A stretch of 64,000 nt of DNA from Streptomyces sp. RKAG293 (GTDB lineage: Bacteria > Actinomycetota > Actinomycetes > Streptomycetales > Streptomycetaceae): the NCBI RefSeq assembly GCF_023701745.1, contig NZ_JAJOZB010000001.1, positions 6,237,501 through 6,301,500 of the forward strand, read 5' to 3'. Of this stretch, positions 1-8,734 are shown piece after piece. The stretch's first letter is position 1. Each line of letters starts with the position of its first letter. The position numbers and the translations under genes are program-made. The notes beneath the pieces were generated by a model. It was not told where the DNA came from. It was given only the letters and a program-made list of their open reading frames with translations, and did not search any database.

Positions 1-1262
1 CCGGGGTACAGCGGGTGCTTCGCCGCCAGTGCGGAGACGCGGGCGGACAGGCTCTTGGCCAGGTCCTCGTCGAAGTCCGGCTTCAGGACCTCGGCGATGA
101 TGTCGGCGACCTCGGTGAAGTCCTCGGTGCCGAAGCCGCGGGTGGCCAGCGCCGGGGTGCCGATCCGCAGGCCCGAGGTGACCATCGGGGGACGCGGGTC
201 GTTCGGGATGGCGTTGCGGTTGACCGTGATGCCGACCTGGTGGAGCCGGTCCTCGGCCTGCTGCCCGTCGAGTTCGCTGCTGCGCAGGTCGACCAGGACC
301 AGGTGGACGTCGGTGCCGCCGGACAGCACCGAGACGCCGACCTCGGTCAGGTCGGGCTGGACCAGCCGGTCGGCGAGGATCTTGGCGCCTTCGAGGGTGC
401 GGACCTGGCGGTCCTTGAACTCGTCGGTGGCCGCGGCCTTGAAGGCCACCGCCTTGGCCGCGATCACGTGCTCCAGCGGGCCGCCCTGCTGGCCGGGGAA
501 GACCGCGGAGTTGATCTTCTTGGCGTACTCGGCCTTGGAGAGGATCACGCCACCGCGCGGGCCGCCCAGGGTCTTGTGGGTCGTGGTGGTGACCACGTCC
601 GCGTACGGCACGGGCGAGGGGTGCAGCCCGGCCGCGACGAGGCCCGCGAAGTGGGCCATGTCGACCATCAGCAGGGCGCCGACCTCGTCCGCGATCCGGC
701 GGAACTCGGCGAAGTCGAGCTGGCGGGGGTAGGCCGACCAGCCCGCGATGATCAGCTGCGGACGGTGCTCCCTGGCGAGGCGCTCGACCTCCTCCATGTC
801 CACGAGGCTGGTCTTCTCGTCGACGTGGTAGGCCGCGACCTTGTAGAGCTTGCCGGAGAAGTTGATCTTCATGCCGTGGGTGAGGTGCCCACCGTGCGCC
901 AGATCCAGGCCGAGGATGGTGTCGCCCGGCTTGATCAGCGCGAACATCGCGGCGGCGTTGGCCTGCGCGCCGGAGTGCGGCTGCACGTTAGCGGCCTCGG
1001 CGCCGAACAGCGCCTTGACCCGCTCGATGGCGAGCGTCTCGATGACGTCGACGTGCTCGCAGCCGCCGTAGTAGCGGCGGCCGGGGTAGCCCTCGGCGTA
1101 CTTGTTGGTGAGGACCGAGCCCTGGGCCTCCAGGACGGCGACAGGCGCGAAGTTCTCCGACGCGATCATTTCGAGGGTGGACTGCTGACGGTGCAGCTCG
1201 GCGTCGACGGCGGCGGCGACGTCCGGGTCGAACTCATGAAGGGAGCTGTTCAGGAGCGACAT
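1..1262 (-). CDS. glyA: Serine hydroxymethyltransferase (3' end off window)
   Basis: Interconverts serine and glycine with tetrahydrofolate and 5,10-methylene-THF in the cytoplasm (PLP enzyme). The start ATG is at 1262, behind an AGGAAG ribosome site about 7 bases away. The reading frame stays open to the window edge and gives 420 residues, close to the full family length, so only the last codons are missing. Recognisable blocks are the N-terminal [15 protein letters not shown] (about residues 53-67) and the PLP-lysine motif [14 protein letters not shown] with Lys230, matching the family's catalytic lysine. It is the third gene of the gcvT-gcvH-glyA run on the minus strand, so it probably shares the glycine riboswitch upstream of gcvT. 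The 66-base gap to gcvH shows no clear terminator. Confidence 0.97.
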   Translation of the reverse strand, partial: MSLLNSSLHEFDPDVAAAVDAELHRQQSTLEMIASENFAPVAVLEAQGSVLTNKYAEGYPGRRYYGGCEHVDVIETLAIERVKALFGAEAANVQPHSGAQANAAAMFALIKPGDTILGLDLAHGGHLTHGMKINFSGKLYKVAAYHVDEKTSLVDMEEVERLAREHRPQLIIAGWSAYPRQLDFAEFRRIADEVGALLMVDMAHFAGLVAAGLHPSPVPYADVVTTTTHKTLGGPRGGVILSKAEYAKKINSAVFPGQQGGPLEHVIAAKAVAFKAAATDEFKDRQVRTLEGAKILADRLVQPDLTEVGVSVLSGGTDVHLVLVDLRSSELDGQQAEDRLHQVGITVNRNAIPNDPRPPMVTSGLRIGTPALATRGFGTEDFTEVADIIAEVLKPDFDEDLAKSLSARVSALAAKHPLYP

Positions 1263-1328
1263 GGGATCTTCCTGGTCGAGGTCGGTTTCGAGCTCCGGAC
1301 CTGAGGCCCGGATCGAGGTCCGGAGGGA

Positions 1329-1706
1329 TCAGCCGCCGGTGAAGGCGGAGTACTCCTCGGCGGAGAGCAGGTCCGAGGGCTCCTCCGTCGTCTTCACCTT
1401 GAACAGCCAGCCGCCCTCGAAGGGGGCCGAGTTGACGAGGGAGGGGTCGTCGACGACGTCCTGGTTGACGTCCGTGACCTCGCCGGTGACCGGGGAGTAC
1501 AGGTCGCTGACCGACTTGGTCGACTCCAGTTCGCCGCAGGTCTCGCCGGCGGTGACGACGGCTCCGACCTCCGGGAGCTGGACGAAGACGACGTCGCCGA
1601 GCGCGTCGGCGGCGTGTGAGGTGATGCCCACGGCGGACACTCCGGCCTCAGAGGCGGAGAGCCACTCGTGCTCCTTGCTGTAGCGCAGCTGCTGGGGGTT
1701 GCTCAT
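1329..1706 (-). CDS. gcvH: Glycine cleavage system H protein
   Basis: Lipoyl carrier of the glycine cleavage complex: it shuttles the aminomethyl group from P protein to T protein. The 125 residues are the usual length. The lipoyl-lysine context ESTKSVSD is present, with the modified lysine at position 64, and the C-terminal half has the typical [13 protein letters not shown] block. It lies between gcvT (53 bases upstream) and glyA. The gene for the P protein (gcvP) is not in the window, which is common in Streptomyces, where it is encoded elsewhere. Confidence 0.97.
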   Translation of the reverse strand: MSNPQQLRYSKEHEWLSASEAGVSAVGITSHAADALGDVVFVQLPEVGAVVTAGETCGELESTKSVSDLYSPVTGEVTDVNQDVVDDPSLVNSAPFEGGWLFKVKTTEEPSDLLSAEEYSAFTGG

Positions 1707-1759
1707 AACGGAATTCTCCCGGATGTGAAGGGGTGCTCGCGCAGGGGTGGGCGGGTCGG

Positions 1760-2890
1760 TCAGCGCTGGCGCTTGTAGAAGGGCAGCGCAACCACCTTGT
1801 GCGGCTCTTGAGCGCCACGGATGTCGACGGCCACGCCCTCGGTGCCGGGCGCGGCGTGGGCCGCGTCGACGTAGGCGATGGCGATCGGCTGTCCGAGGGT
1901 CGGGGAGGGCGCACCGGAGGTGACCTCGCCGATCACGGTGCCGTCGGCGGCGGTGACCGGGTACCCGGCGCGCGGGACCCGGCGGCCCTCGGCGACCAGC
2001 CCGACCAGCTTGCGCGGCGGCTGCTCGGCGGCCCGCTCGGCGGCGGCGGTGAGCGCGGTGCGCCCGACGAAGTCGCCCGGCTTGTCGAACTTCACGACGC
2101 GGCCGAGACCGGCGTCGAACGGCGTGGTGGCGGTGGTCAGCTCATGCCCGTAGAGCGGCATGCCGGCCTCCAGGCGCAGCGTGTCGCGGCAGGACAGGCC
2201 GCACGGGATGAGGCCGACGCCGGCGCCCGCCTCGGTGATCGCCTTCCACAGCGCCTCGGCGTGCTCGGGGGCCACGAACAGCTCGAAGCCGTCCTCGCCG
2301 GTGTAGCCGGTACGGGCGATCAGCGCGGGGACGCCCGCGACGGTGCCGGGCAGGCCCGCGTAGTACTTGAGCCCGTCCAGGTCCGCGTCGGTGAGGCCCT
2401 TCATGATGCCGGGGGACTCGGGGCCCTGGACGGCGATCAGCGCGTACGCGTCACGGTCGTCGCGGACCGTGGCGTCGAACGCCGCGGCGCGCTCGGTGAC
2501 GGCGTCCAGGACGACCTGGGCGTTGCCGGCGTTCGCGACGACCATGTACTCGTCCTCGCCGAGGCGGTAGACGATCAGGTCGTCCACGATCCCGCCGTCC
2601 GCGGCGCAGATCATCGTGTAGCGGGCCCGGCCGACCGCGAGGGCCGAGATGTGGCCGACGAGCGCGTGGTCCAGCGCTTCGCCCGCCTGCGGGCCGGTGA
2701 CGGTGATCTCGCCCATGTGCGAGAGGTCGAACAGCCCGGCGCGGGTGCGGACGGCGGTGTGCTCGTCACGCTCGCTGGCGTAGCGCAGCGGCATGTCCCA
2801 GCCGGCGAAGTCGGTCATCGTCGCGCCGAGCGCACGATGCAGGGCGTCGAGCGCGGTACGGCGCGGGGCGTCGGTGGGCGGCTGGCTCAT
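1760..2890 (-). CDS. gcvT: Glycine cleavage system aminomethyltransferase (T protein)
   Basis: Transfers the methylene group from the H-protein-bound aminomethyl intermediate to tetrahydrofolate and releases ammonia. The 376 residues starting MSQPPTDAP have the family landmarks [10 protein letters not shown] near residue 30, DLSHMGE near 55 and the [10 protein letters not shown] block near 108, which contains the conserved folate-site Asp. The ATG at 2890 is preferred. A longer open frame runs to a GTG at 3001, but that part overlaps the second glycine-riboswitch aptamer and does not look coding. First gene of the gcvT-gcvH-glyA operon, controlled by the riboswitch at 2972-3168. Confidence 0.96.
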   Translation of the reverse strand: MSQPPTDAPRRTALDALHRALGATMTDFAGWDMPLRYASERDEHTAVRTRAGLFDLSHMGEITVTGPQAGEALDHALVGHISALAVGRARYTMICAADGGIVDDLIVYRLGEDEYMVVANAGNAQVVLDAVTERAAAFDATVRDDRDAYALIAVQGPESPGIMKGLTDADLDGLKYYAGLPGTVAGVPALIARTGYTGEDGFELFVAPEHAEALWKAITEAGAGVGLIPCGLSCRDTLRLEAGMPLYGHELTTATTPFDAGLGRVVKFDKPGDFVGRTALTAAAERAAEQPPRKLVGLVAEGRRVPRAGYPVTAADGTVIGEVTSGAPSPTLGQPIAIAYVDAAHAAPGTEGVAVDIRGAQEPHKVVALPFYKRQR

Positions 2891-2948
2891 CAGTCGGGCT
2901 CCCGGTGCAGGCGTGGCGAGACTCTCATGGCAATGACAAAGAATGACG

Positions 2949-2969
2949 AAACCCCGAAGGAAGGGGCCT
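2949..2969 (-). promoter_or_regulatory. Small hairpin below glycine riboswitch (possible expression platform)
   Basis: On the minus strand a 7-bp stem (AGGCCCC with GGGGTTT, two G-T pairs) closes a 7-base loop right after the second aptamer and about 60 bases before gcvT. Only a short TTTC follows, so it is a weak terminator at best. It could be the switching element of the riboswitch. The structure is seen; the role is inferred. Confidence 0.35.
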
Positions 2970-2971
2970 CC

Positions 2972-3168
2972 CCATCTGTCATCGGAACCTGAGAGGTTCA
3001 CCGCGGCCTGGTGGGGCCCCGGCTTGCACCTTGGGTGGGCCGGACCGTGAACGGGCCCGACCGCTTTTCAGATGTGCCTCGCCCGCGCGGTGACTGTGCC
3101 TGAGAGATTCATGGGAGGACTTGCTCCTTCGGCGCCCTGCTCATGATGGCAGGGACTCTCCCGCGCGG
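2972..3168 (-). ncRNA. Tandem glycine riboswitch
   Basis: Read on the minus strand, the first aptamer starts at CGGGAGAG (about 3166), continues through GCGCCGAAGGAGCAA and ends with GAATCTCTCAGGCAC at about 3095. After a short linker the second aptamer has an AAGGTGCAAG core (about 3030) and ends with ACCTCTCAGGTTCCGATGAC (about 2975-2994). Both 3' halves match the well-known glycine-riboswitch consensus. It lies directly upstream of gcvT, the classic place for it. It is expected to raise gcv expression when glycine is abundant. Confidence 0.93.
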
Positions 3169-3180
3169 CCTCGAACGGCC

Positions 3181-3209
3181 AGTATGCAAGTTGTGGCGCT
3201 CATCATTGC
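3181..3209 (-). promoter_or_regulatory. Candidate promoter of gcvT-gcvH-glyA
   Basis: On the minus strand a CATACT -10 element (3181-3186) lies about 15 bases before the first aptamer, which fits a transcript starting near 3174. The -35 (CAATGA, 16-base spacer) is poor. The positional fit is the main support. Confidence 0.4.
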
Positions 3210-3343
3210 ATGCGGCGGAAGCCACCGGGCCTCTGGGGAAACCCTTTGCTTGCCATTACCCTCTCTTTACTGACAGTGGCCGGGTTCCACCGGGGTCCGG
3301 TCGAGGCCGAGGCCGGCAGGCCGGCCTGGGGGAGGCGGGGGCT

Positions 3344-4009
3344 GTGCAGGGGGACGAGCGGTGGGCCGGGACGACGCTGCGCTACCCGGCGGGGGACGTG
3401 CTGGTCGTGTCGGGACTGCCGGGCAGCGGCAAGAGCACGCTCATGCGGCGCGCGGTCGACGAGCGGGACGGCGCGGGGGATACCTCCGACGGAGCGGTCC
3501 GCCGGATCGACTCGCAGGACGTACGGGTGCACTGGGAGGCGCTGATGCCGGCCCTGCTGCCGTACGCGGCGTACCGCCCGCTGGTGCGGCTCGACCACTA
3601 CGCGAGGCTGCGCCGGGCGCTGCGCACCGGCGCCAGCCTCGTCGTGCACGACTGCGGCTCGCTGGCCTGGGTACGGCGCTGGCTCGCCAGGGACGCCCGG
3701 CGCCGCGGCCGGGGGCTGCACCTGCTGGTGCTGGACGTTCCGGAGGACGCGGCCCGCGCCGGCCAGCTCGCGCGCGGGCGGATGGTGTCCGGGTACGCCA
3801 TGGCCCGGCACCGCAGGGCCGCCCGGCGGCTGGTGGCGCTGGCCGGGCCCGGCGGACGGCCGGACGGCTGTGTCTCCGCGCTGCTCCTGGACCGGCCCGC
3901 GGCGGGCGATGTGCGGCGGATAGTCTTCGGCGGCGGCCGGGCCGGATCCGAGGCGTCCCCGGTGGCCGTTACAGCGGATCAGGGCAGTTGCCAACCCGGT
4001 AACCGCTAG
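3344..4009 (+). CDS. P-loop ATPase / zeta-toxin-like ATP-binding protein
   Basis: A 221-residue soluble protein with a Walker A motif GLPGSGKS at residues 24-31, a probable Walker B strand in LHLLVLDVPED, and a basic C-terminal half. It looks like the small AAA/kinase-like NTP-binding proteins common in Streptomyces; the substrate cannot be told from sequence. GTG at 3344 is chosen because GGAGG lies 8 bases upstream and the P-loop then sits near the N-terminus, as usual. The open frame extends upstream to 3143, but that part crosses the riboswitch and promoter region of the opposite strand. It is transcribed away from the gcv operon. Confidence 0.75.
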   Translation: MQGDERWAGTTLRYPAGDVLVVSGLPGSGKSTLMRRAVDERDGAGDTSDGAVRRIDSQDVRVHWEALMPALLPYAAYRPLVRLDHYARLRRALRTGASLVVHDCGSLAWVRRWLARDARRRGRGLHLLVLDVPEDAARAGQLARGRMVSGYAMARHRRAARRLVALAGPGGRPDGCVSALLLDRPAAGDVRRIVFGGGRAGSEASPVAVTADQGSCQPGNR

Positions 4010-4099
4010 GGTTCCGGCAGGGCGGCAGGCGTCGGGAACGGCGGTCGCCGGCCGCACGCAGCAGACATTGCAGGCTCTAAACCCGCGAGGCACAGCGCA

Positions 4100-4876
4100 G
4101 TGAACACGCAGCTTCCGCCTCCCCCAGCCACCGCTGGGGGTGCCCACGGCCCGGCCGGCGCATGGCCGGCCAACGAACTCGAAGCCGTCCTCGCCGCGAG
4201 CGTCGGCACCCCGGGCGCGAACGCCCGGCTCCTCGAAGTGCTCGGCCGCTCCCAGCTGTGGGTGCCGCTGCCCAACGGCGGCGGGCCCGGCAGCCGGGAC
4301 CTGGACCTGCCGTCCTTCGAGATCGACGGCACCCTCTACATACCGGTGTTCAGTTCCGAGCAGCAGTTCCTGCGGGCCGCCCAGGGGATGGCCTGCACGG
4401 TCGCACCGGCCCGCGAGTTCGCCCGCGGGCTGCCCCCGGAGGTCGGCATCGCCGTCAATCCGGGCGGGACGGCCGGGATCCCGCTGCCGCCCCCCGCCGT
4501 CCAGGACCTCTGCCGGTCCGACCGCGACCCGCGGGCGGCGTCCGGCGGCCGCGTCCGGCTGTGGGAGCCCGAGCCGGACGACGAGCCGGTCGACTTCCTC
4601 GCCGCCGCCGCGGGCGAGTTCGCGGTCACCCCGGTGGTGCTCTCCGCACGGCGCGCGCTGGCCAGCGTCGAGGGCGCGGCGCCGCAGCTGTTCGTCGGCG
4701 TCGAGCTGGACCGCTGGCAGGAGGAGGACCGGGCGGCCGCGATGGACGCGCTGGGCCGTGCGCTCGGCGCCGTACCGCTGCCGCTGCCGGTGCAGCTGGT
4801 ATTGCTGGACATCGCCCAGGACCCCGTCGGCGACTGGATGCTGGAGCGGGTCCTGCCCTTCTTCGGACGGGACTGA
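4100..4876 (+). CDS. SseB family protein (first of a tandem pair)
   Basis: A 258-residue protein of the SseB (enhanced serine sensitivity) family. The N-terminal SseB domain contains LLEVLGRSQLWVPLPNG (about 43-60) and FEIDGTLYIPVFSSEQQFL (about 73-92). The C-terminal part (VTPVVLSARRAL onward) matches the second domain of actinobacterial members. In E. coli, SseB affects sensitivity to serine; its biochemical role is unclear. The GTG start at 4100 has GCGAGG about 9 bases upstream. It precedes a second SseB-type gene at 4984 and lies near glyA/gcv, which makes a link to serine metabolism tempting but unproven. Confidence 0.85.
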   Translation: MNTQLPPPPATAGGAHGPAGAWPANELEAVLAASVGTPGANARLLEVLGRSQLWVPLPNGGGPGSRDLDLPSFEIDGTLYIPVFSSEQQFLRAAQGMACTVAPAREFARGLPPEVGIAVNPGGTAGIPLPPPAVQDLCRSDRDPRAASGGRVRLWEPEPDDEPVDFLAAAAGEFAVTPVVLSARRALASVEGAAPQLFVGVELDRWQEEDRAAAMDALGRALGAVPLPLPVQLVLLDIAQDPVGDWMLERVLPFFGRD

Positions 4877-4983
4877 GCCCGTGCGCTGTCTGCGGGGGCG
4901 CACAACCTGGTTTGATGGCGGGCGGTGCACAGGCGTGCGCCGGACCCGGTGACACCGGTGACGGAGAGAAGGGGCGGACCCAC

Positions 4984-5796
4984 GTGATCGCGGGCGCGCA
5001 GGGCGGTGCGGCGGCAGCCGGCCACGTCGAGCAGATGCTTCGGCAGGTGGCGCCCGGACGATTCGACGCCTACGAGGATCTGCTCGTGTCACTGGCCGGC
5101 GGCCAGGTCTGGATGCTGCTGTGGCACGGCGCACCCGGATCGCCCGACGCCCAGTACGGGAACATGGAGATCGACGGCTACGGCTACGCGCCGGCCGTCA
5201 CCTCCCCCCAGGAGCTCGCCACCAGCGGCTGGAACCGGGCCCATGAGCTCGTCCAGGGCCGCGACATCGCCACCGCGCTGTTCCCCGAGCGCTGGGGGCT
5301 GTGGCTGAATCCGCACGCCCCCGGCGGCGGCGTCGGCATCCCCTGGCTCGATCTGCGCCGGATCGCCACCGGCCTCGAACGGCTGCCCGCAGGACCGCTG
5401 CAGATCGGCGAGCCGGCCCTGCAGATCCCGCAGTTCTACGCCCTGCTCTCGCAGCACGCCCACCGGACGCCGGCCGTACGGTCGCTGCGCCGCGCCTGGG
5501 TGCAGCCCGCGCTGGGCGAGCCGTATCTCGCGATCGGCCTGGACATGTACGACTCCTCGCCGCAGGCGGTGGAAGCGGTACGGCTGATGATGCAGCAGTC
5601 GATCAGCGGAGTGCCGGACGGGCTGGCCGTCTCCACGGTCGCCATGGCGGACGAGTACGACCCCGTCGCGATGTGGATGCGGATGAACGGCCAGCCCTTC
5701 TTCGACCGTGAGGCGCACGCCGCCTCGGGCCCGGCCCCCGCGGCCGCCTGGGGCTGGCCGCAGCAGGGCTGGCCACAGGGCCAGGCGCCCCGCTAG
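4984..5796 (+). CDS. SseB family protein (second of a tandem pair)
   Basis: A 270-residue protein related in family to its upstream neighbour, with a tryptophan-rich core (QVWMLLWHGAPGS near residue 41, GYAPAVTSPQELATSGWNRAHELVQGRDIA near 60-90) and a Pro/Gln/Trp-rich tail (WGWPQQGWPQGQAPR). GTG 4984 is chosen over the far longer open frame because GGAGAGAAGGGG lies just upstream and the frame upstream reads across the previous gene. The 107-base gap to the first SseB gene suggests a shared transcript. It ends 42 bases from the convergent DUF885 gene. Confidence 0.82.
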   Translation: MIAGAQGGAAAAGHVEQMLRQVAPGRFDAYEDLLVSLAGGQVWMLLWHGAPGSPDAQYGNMEIDGYGYAPAVTSPQELATSGWNRAHELVQGRDIATALFPERWGLWLNPHAPGGGVGIPWLDLRRIATGLERLPAGPLQIGEPALQIPQFYALLSQHAHRTPAVRSLRRAWVQPALGEPYLAIGLDMYDSSPQAVEAVRLMMQQSISGVPDGLAVSTVAMADEYDPVAMWMRMNGQPFFDREAHAASGPAPAAAWGWPQQGWPQGQAPR

Positions 5797-5838
5797 GGCG
5801 CGCCCGGCCGGGGAGACGGGGCCGGTCGACGGGGTTCG

Positions 5839-7368
5839 CTACGCGCCGGTGAGTGCCGCGCCGATGAGGCCGAGCGGCGGGCTGCCGAGGTCCAGCAGCG
5901 CGCCGTGGAAGCGTTCCAGCGAGAAGCCGGACCCCCAGTCGCGGCGGGCCCGTTCGCGCAGCCGCATGATCTCCAGCTTGCCCCAGGTGTAGCGCCCGTA
6001 GGCGGCGTCGAAGGTACCGCGGCGGGCCTCGGAGGCGGCGCCGGCGCGGGCCAGATGGGCATCGCGCATGAACAGCTCGGTGGCCTCGTCGACCGTCATC
6101 GCGCCGGTGTGCAGACCGATCGCGCAGGACAGCCGGGTGACCCGCACCAGCGCCTCCAGGGCCACCCCGATGGCGAACCGCGGGTCGCGGGCCCGGAAGC
6201 CCTCTTCGAGGCAGACTTCCTCGACGTAGTGCGCCCAGCCCTCGCAGAAGGACAGCGAGTGCAGGACCCGCCGGACGGGCGTGGGCGCGCGGCGCAGTGA
6301 GCGCCCGTGCGCGAAGTGGCCGGGGGAGACCTCGTGGACGGTGATCGAGGGGAGGCTGGTGCGGCTGAACACGGTCAGCCACTCCTCGCGCTCGGCCTCC
6401 GGCCAGTCCGGCTCCGGCGGGGTGACGTGGTACCAGGATGCGGCGTCGGGCTCGCCGGGCGCGGCCCAGGACATCATCGCCATCGCCCAGCGGCGGGAGG
6501 GCGGCGCGGGGCCGACCAGGCAGTCGCCGTCCAGATGCGGCACCAGCCGCTTGGCCCGGGTGAACTCGATGACCTCCTCGGTCAGCCGGGCGGCCTCCGG
6601 GATGACGCCGTCGGCCGCCGGGTGGTCGGCGAGGAGCTCCGCGATCAGCTCGTCGACGTCGCGGTTCGGGTCGAGCGCGCGACAGGACTCGGTCAGCAGC
6701 TCCGTCAGCCGGTCCCGTTCGCGGGCCGCCTCGTCCGCCAGCGCCGTCAGGTCGACGGGCAGGCCCTCCTGACTGCCCATCAGGGCGGCCAGCGCGGGGC
6801 CGCCGAGCCGCGGGTCGGGATCGCCGGTCTTCGCGGCCCGGGCCACGTGCGCCACCAGCCGCTCGTGCGCGGGGAGCGCCGCGGCGGCCTCGGGGCCCTG
6901 GTCCGGGTGGAGCCCCGCGGCCAGGCCGCGTACGGCGCCGAGGAGCGCACCCGCGACCGGCGCGCTCACCCGGTCGAGCGAGCTGATCGCGGCGTCCACG
7001 GCCTCCGGCCACTGCGCCAGGTGCTTGAGCCGGGCGGCGGCCCGCTCCTGCCGCGGGGCGTACTCGCGGTCGTAGGAGGCCAGTTCCAGGTTGGACAGGT
7101 GCGGGTACGGGTCGCGGCGGTGCAGCTCCAGCTCGCCGTACTGGACCTTCAGCGACTCCTCGAAGACGGACAGGTGCGCGTCGTCATGGCGCTCGCGCGC
7201 GCCGTGCGGGGCCGGGCGCCCGCGCCGCGCGTGCGCGAGGGCGGACAGTCCGCGCCGGACGCCGGCGGGTGACAAATCCTGCACCCGCCCGTCGTACTCG
7301 TGCAGACCGGCCATTTCCCGGACAGTGGGGATCATCAGGTCGCACACCGCATGCAGCCGATCATTCAT
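5839..7368 (-). CDS. DUF885 family protein, predicted metallopeptidase
   Basis: A 509-residue cytoplasmic protein. The family signature HEVSPGH is at residues 345-351 and the downstream EGWAHYVEEV has Glu376. Together these supply the HExxxGH...E metal-ligand pattern typical of DUF885 proteins, which are related to carboxypeptidase Taq/M3-like peptidases. No signal peptide is visible. The gene is divergent from the peptide-uptake operon at 7672 across a 303-base region, consistent with a role in peptide breakdown (inference). The ATG at 7368 gives an N-terminus typical of the family. Confidence 0.85.
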   Translation of the reverse strand: MNDRLHAVCDLMIPTVREMAGLHEYDGRVQDLSPAGVRRGLSALAHARRGRPAPHGARERHDDAHLSVFEESLKVQYGELELHRRDPYPHLSNLELASYDREYAPRQERAAARLKHLAQWPEAVDAAISSLDRVSAPVAGALLGAVRGLAAGLHPDQGPEAAAALPAHERLVAHVARAAKTGDPDPRLGGPALAALMGSQEGLPVDLTALADEAARERDRLTELLTESCRALDPNRDVDELIAELLADHPAADGVIPEAARLTEEVIEFTRAKRLVPHLDGDCLVGPAPPSRRWAMAMMSWAAPGEPDAASWYHVTPPEPDWPEAEREEWLTVFSRTSLPSITVHEVSPGHFAHGRSLRRAPTPVRRVLHSLSFCEGWAHYVEEVCLEEGFRARDPRFAIGVALEALVRVTRLSCAIGLHTGAMTVDEATELFMRDAHLARAGAASEARRGTFDAAYGRYTWGKLEIMRLRERARRDWGSGFSLERFHGALLDLGSPPLGLIGAALTGA

Positions 7369-7671
7369 GTGCCGACGTTACATCCGGCGCGGGCCCATAA
7401 CGGACGATGATTCACCAGATCACAGTTGCGCATCCATTCGTTGTGAAGTCTGGCGGGTGATCGCGGACTGGATGAAGACTCTCGCCGCAAGGGGCTCGCG
7501 GCCCCGGCGAACACCTGCTCCGCCTGCACCAACAGCACCGCCTGCACCGCCTGTTTTCCCTGCAATTGAGCATGGCACAGCACCAGCAGCACGACTGATG
7601 AGTGAAGAGTAAAGCCGCTACAGCGGCGGGCGCGCGCCGGTTATCCGCCGGCGAGAGGGGTCAGTTTCACC
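7369..7671. other. Intergenic region between DUF885 gene and peptide transporter operon
   Basis: This 303-base stretch holds the promoters of two divergent genes. I see a short direct repeat (CTGCACC and CACCGCCTG units, about 7524-7550) and small GC hairpins (GCCGCT/AGCGGC near 7613-7626 and GCCGG/CCGGC near 7635-7652) just before the first transporter gene. A GGCGAGAGGGG ribosome-site region lies about 10-20 bases before the ATG at 7672. No small ORF or clear -35/-10 pair could be supported. Confidence 0.5.
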
Positions 7672-8670
7672 ATGACCGCACCGATCGAGACCACTGCTTC
7701 ACAGGCCGGGGCGCAGCCCGAAGCCATTCTCAGTGGGGTCAAGAAGAGTCAGATCGAGGGACGTTCCCTCGGCCAGATCGCCTGGCTGCGCTTCCGGCGC
7801 GACAAGGTGGCCGTGGCCGGCGGCATCGTCGTGATCCTCCTGGTGCTGCTGGCCGTGCTGGCGAAGCCGATCGAGTCGATCTTCGGCCTGGACCCGAACG
7901 CGTTCCATCAGGACCTCGTGGACCCGGTGCTCCTCGCACCCAAGGGCGCCTGGGGCGGCATGAGTTGGGAACACCCGCTCGGGGTCGATCCACAGTTCGG
8001 CCGCGATCTGCTGGCCCGGGTGATCGAGGGATCATGGGTGTCGCTGCTCGTGGCGACCGGCGCGACGATCCTGTCCAACGTCATCGGTACGGTGCTCGGC
8101 GTCATCGCGGGCTACTACGGCGGCTGGGTCGACAGCCTGATCAGCCGGATGATGGACACCTTCCTGGCCTTTCCGCTGCTGCTCTTCGCGATCTCCATTT
8201 CGGCTTCGCTGCAGGACGGCGCGTTCGGACTGGACGGACTTCCGCTCCGCATCTGCGTACTGATCTTCGTCATCGGATTCTTCAACTGGCCCTACATGGG
8301 CCGAATTGTGCGCGGGCAGACCCTCAGCCTGCGTGAACGTGAGTTCGTGGAAGCCGCCCGCAGCCTGGGTGCCCGCGGTCCGTTCATTCTTTTCCGTGAG
8401 CTGCTCCCCAACCTTGTGGCGCCGATCCTCGTGTATTCGACGCTGCTGATTCCGACCAACATCATTTTCGAGGCCGCACTGAGCTTCCTCGGGGTCGGAA
8501 TCGCCCCGCCGCAATCGTCCTGGGGCGGCATGCTCACCAGCGCGATCGATCTCTACGAGGCCGATCCGCAATACATGATCGTGCCCGGCCTGGCGATCTT
8601 CGTCACGGTCCTGGCATTCAACCTGCTGGGCGACGGGCTGCGCGACGCCCTCGATCCCCGCAGCAAGTGA
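7672..8670 (+). CDS. Peptide ABC transporter permease (DppC/OppC type)
   Basis: Membrane subunit of a dipeptide/oligopeptide importer, 332 residues. The N-terminal OppC domain (SLGQIAWLRFRRDKVAVAGG) leads into the first membrane span, followed by five more. The EAA loop reads EFVEAARSLGARGPFILFRELLPN (about 223-246), the docking site for the ATPases. It is unusual in coming first in the operon, ahead of the binding protein (8735), the partner permease (10566) and two ATPases (11573, 12733). The same order is known to me from S. coelicolor SCO5476-5480. It is distinct from the bldK peptide transporter. Confidence 0.93.
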   Translation: MTAPIETTASQAGAQPEAILSGVKKSQIEGRSLGQIAWLRFRRDKVAVAGGIVVILLVLLAVLAKPIESIFGLDPNAFHQDLVDPVLLAPKGAWGGMSWEHPLGVDPQFGRDLLARVIEGSWVSLLVATGATILSNVIGTVLGVIAGYYGGWVDSLISRMMDTFLAFPLLLFAISISASLQDGAFGLDGLPLRICVLIFVIGFFNWPYMGRIVRGQTLSLREREFVEAARSLGARGPFILFRELLPNLVAPILVYSTLLIPTNIIFEAALSFLGVGIAPPQSSWGGMLTSAIDLYEADPQYMIVPGLAIFVTVLAFNLLGDGLRDALDPRSK

Positions 8671-8734
8671 TCCCGCGGCGCGACCTTCCGCGCGCGGCTG
8701 TGTATCTCCACCGAACGAGGGGGCTTTCCTCGGC

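Noticed and set aside
2891-3001. 37-codon N-terminal extension of gcvT from GTG 3001
   Set aside because: The segment overlaps the second riboswitch aptamer, is absent from GcvT proteins known to me, and has no ribosome site.
3203-5134. 643-codon minus-strand frame across the P-loop and SseB genes
   Set aside because: Arg/Pro/Gly-rich sequence without motifs, spanning three real plus-strand genes and their gaps.
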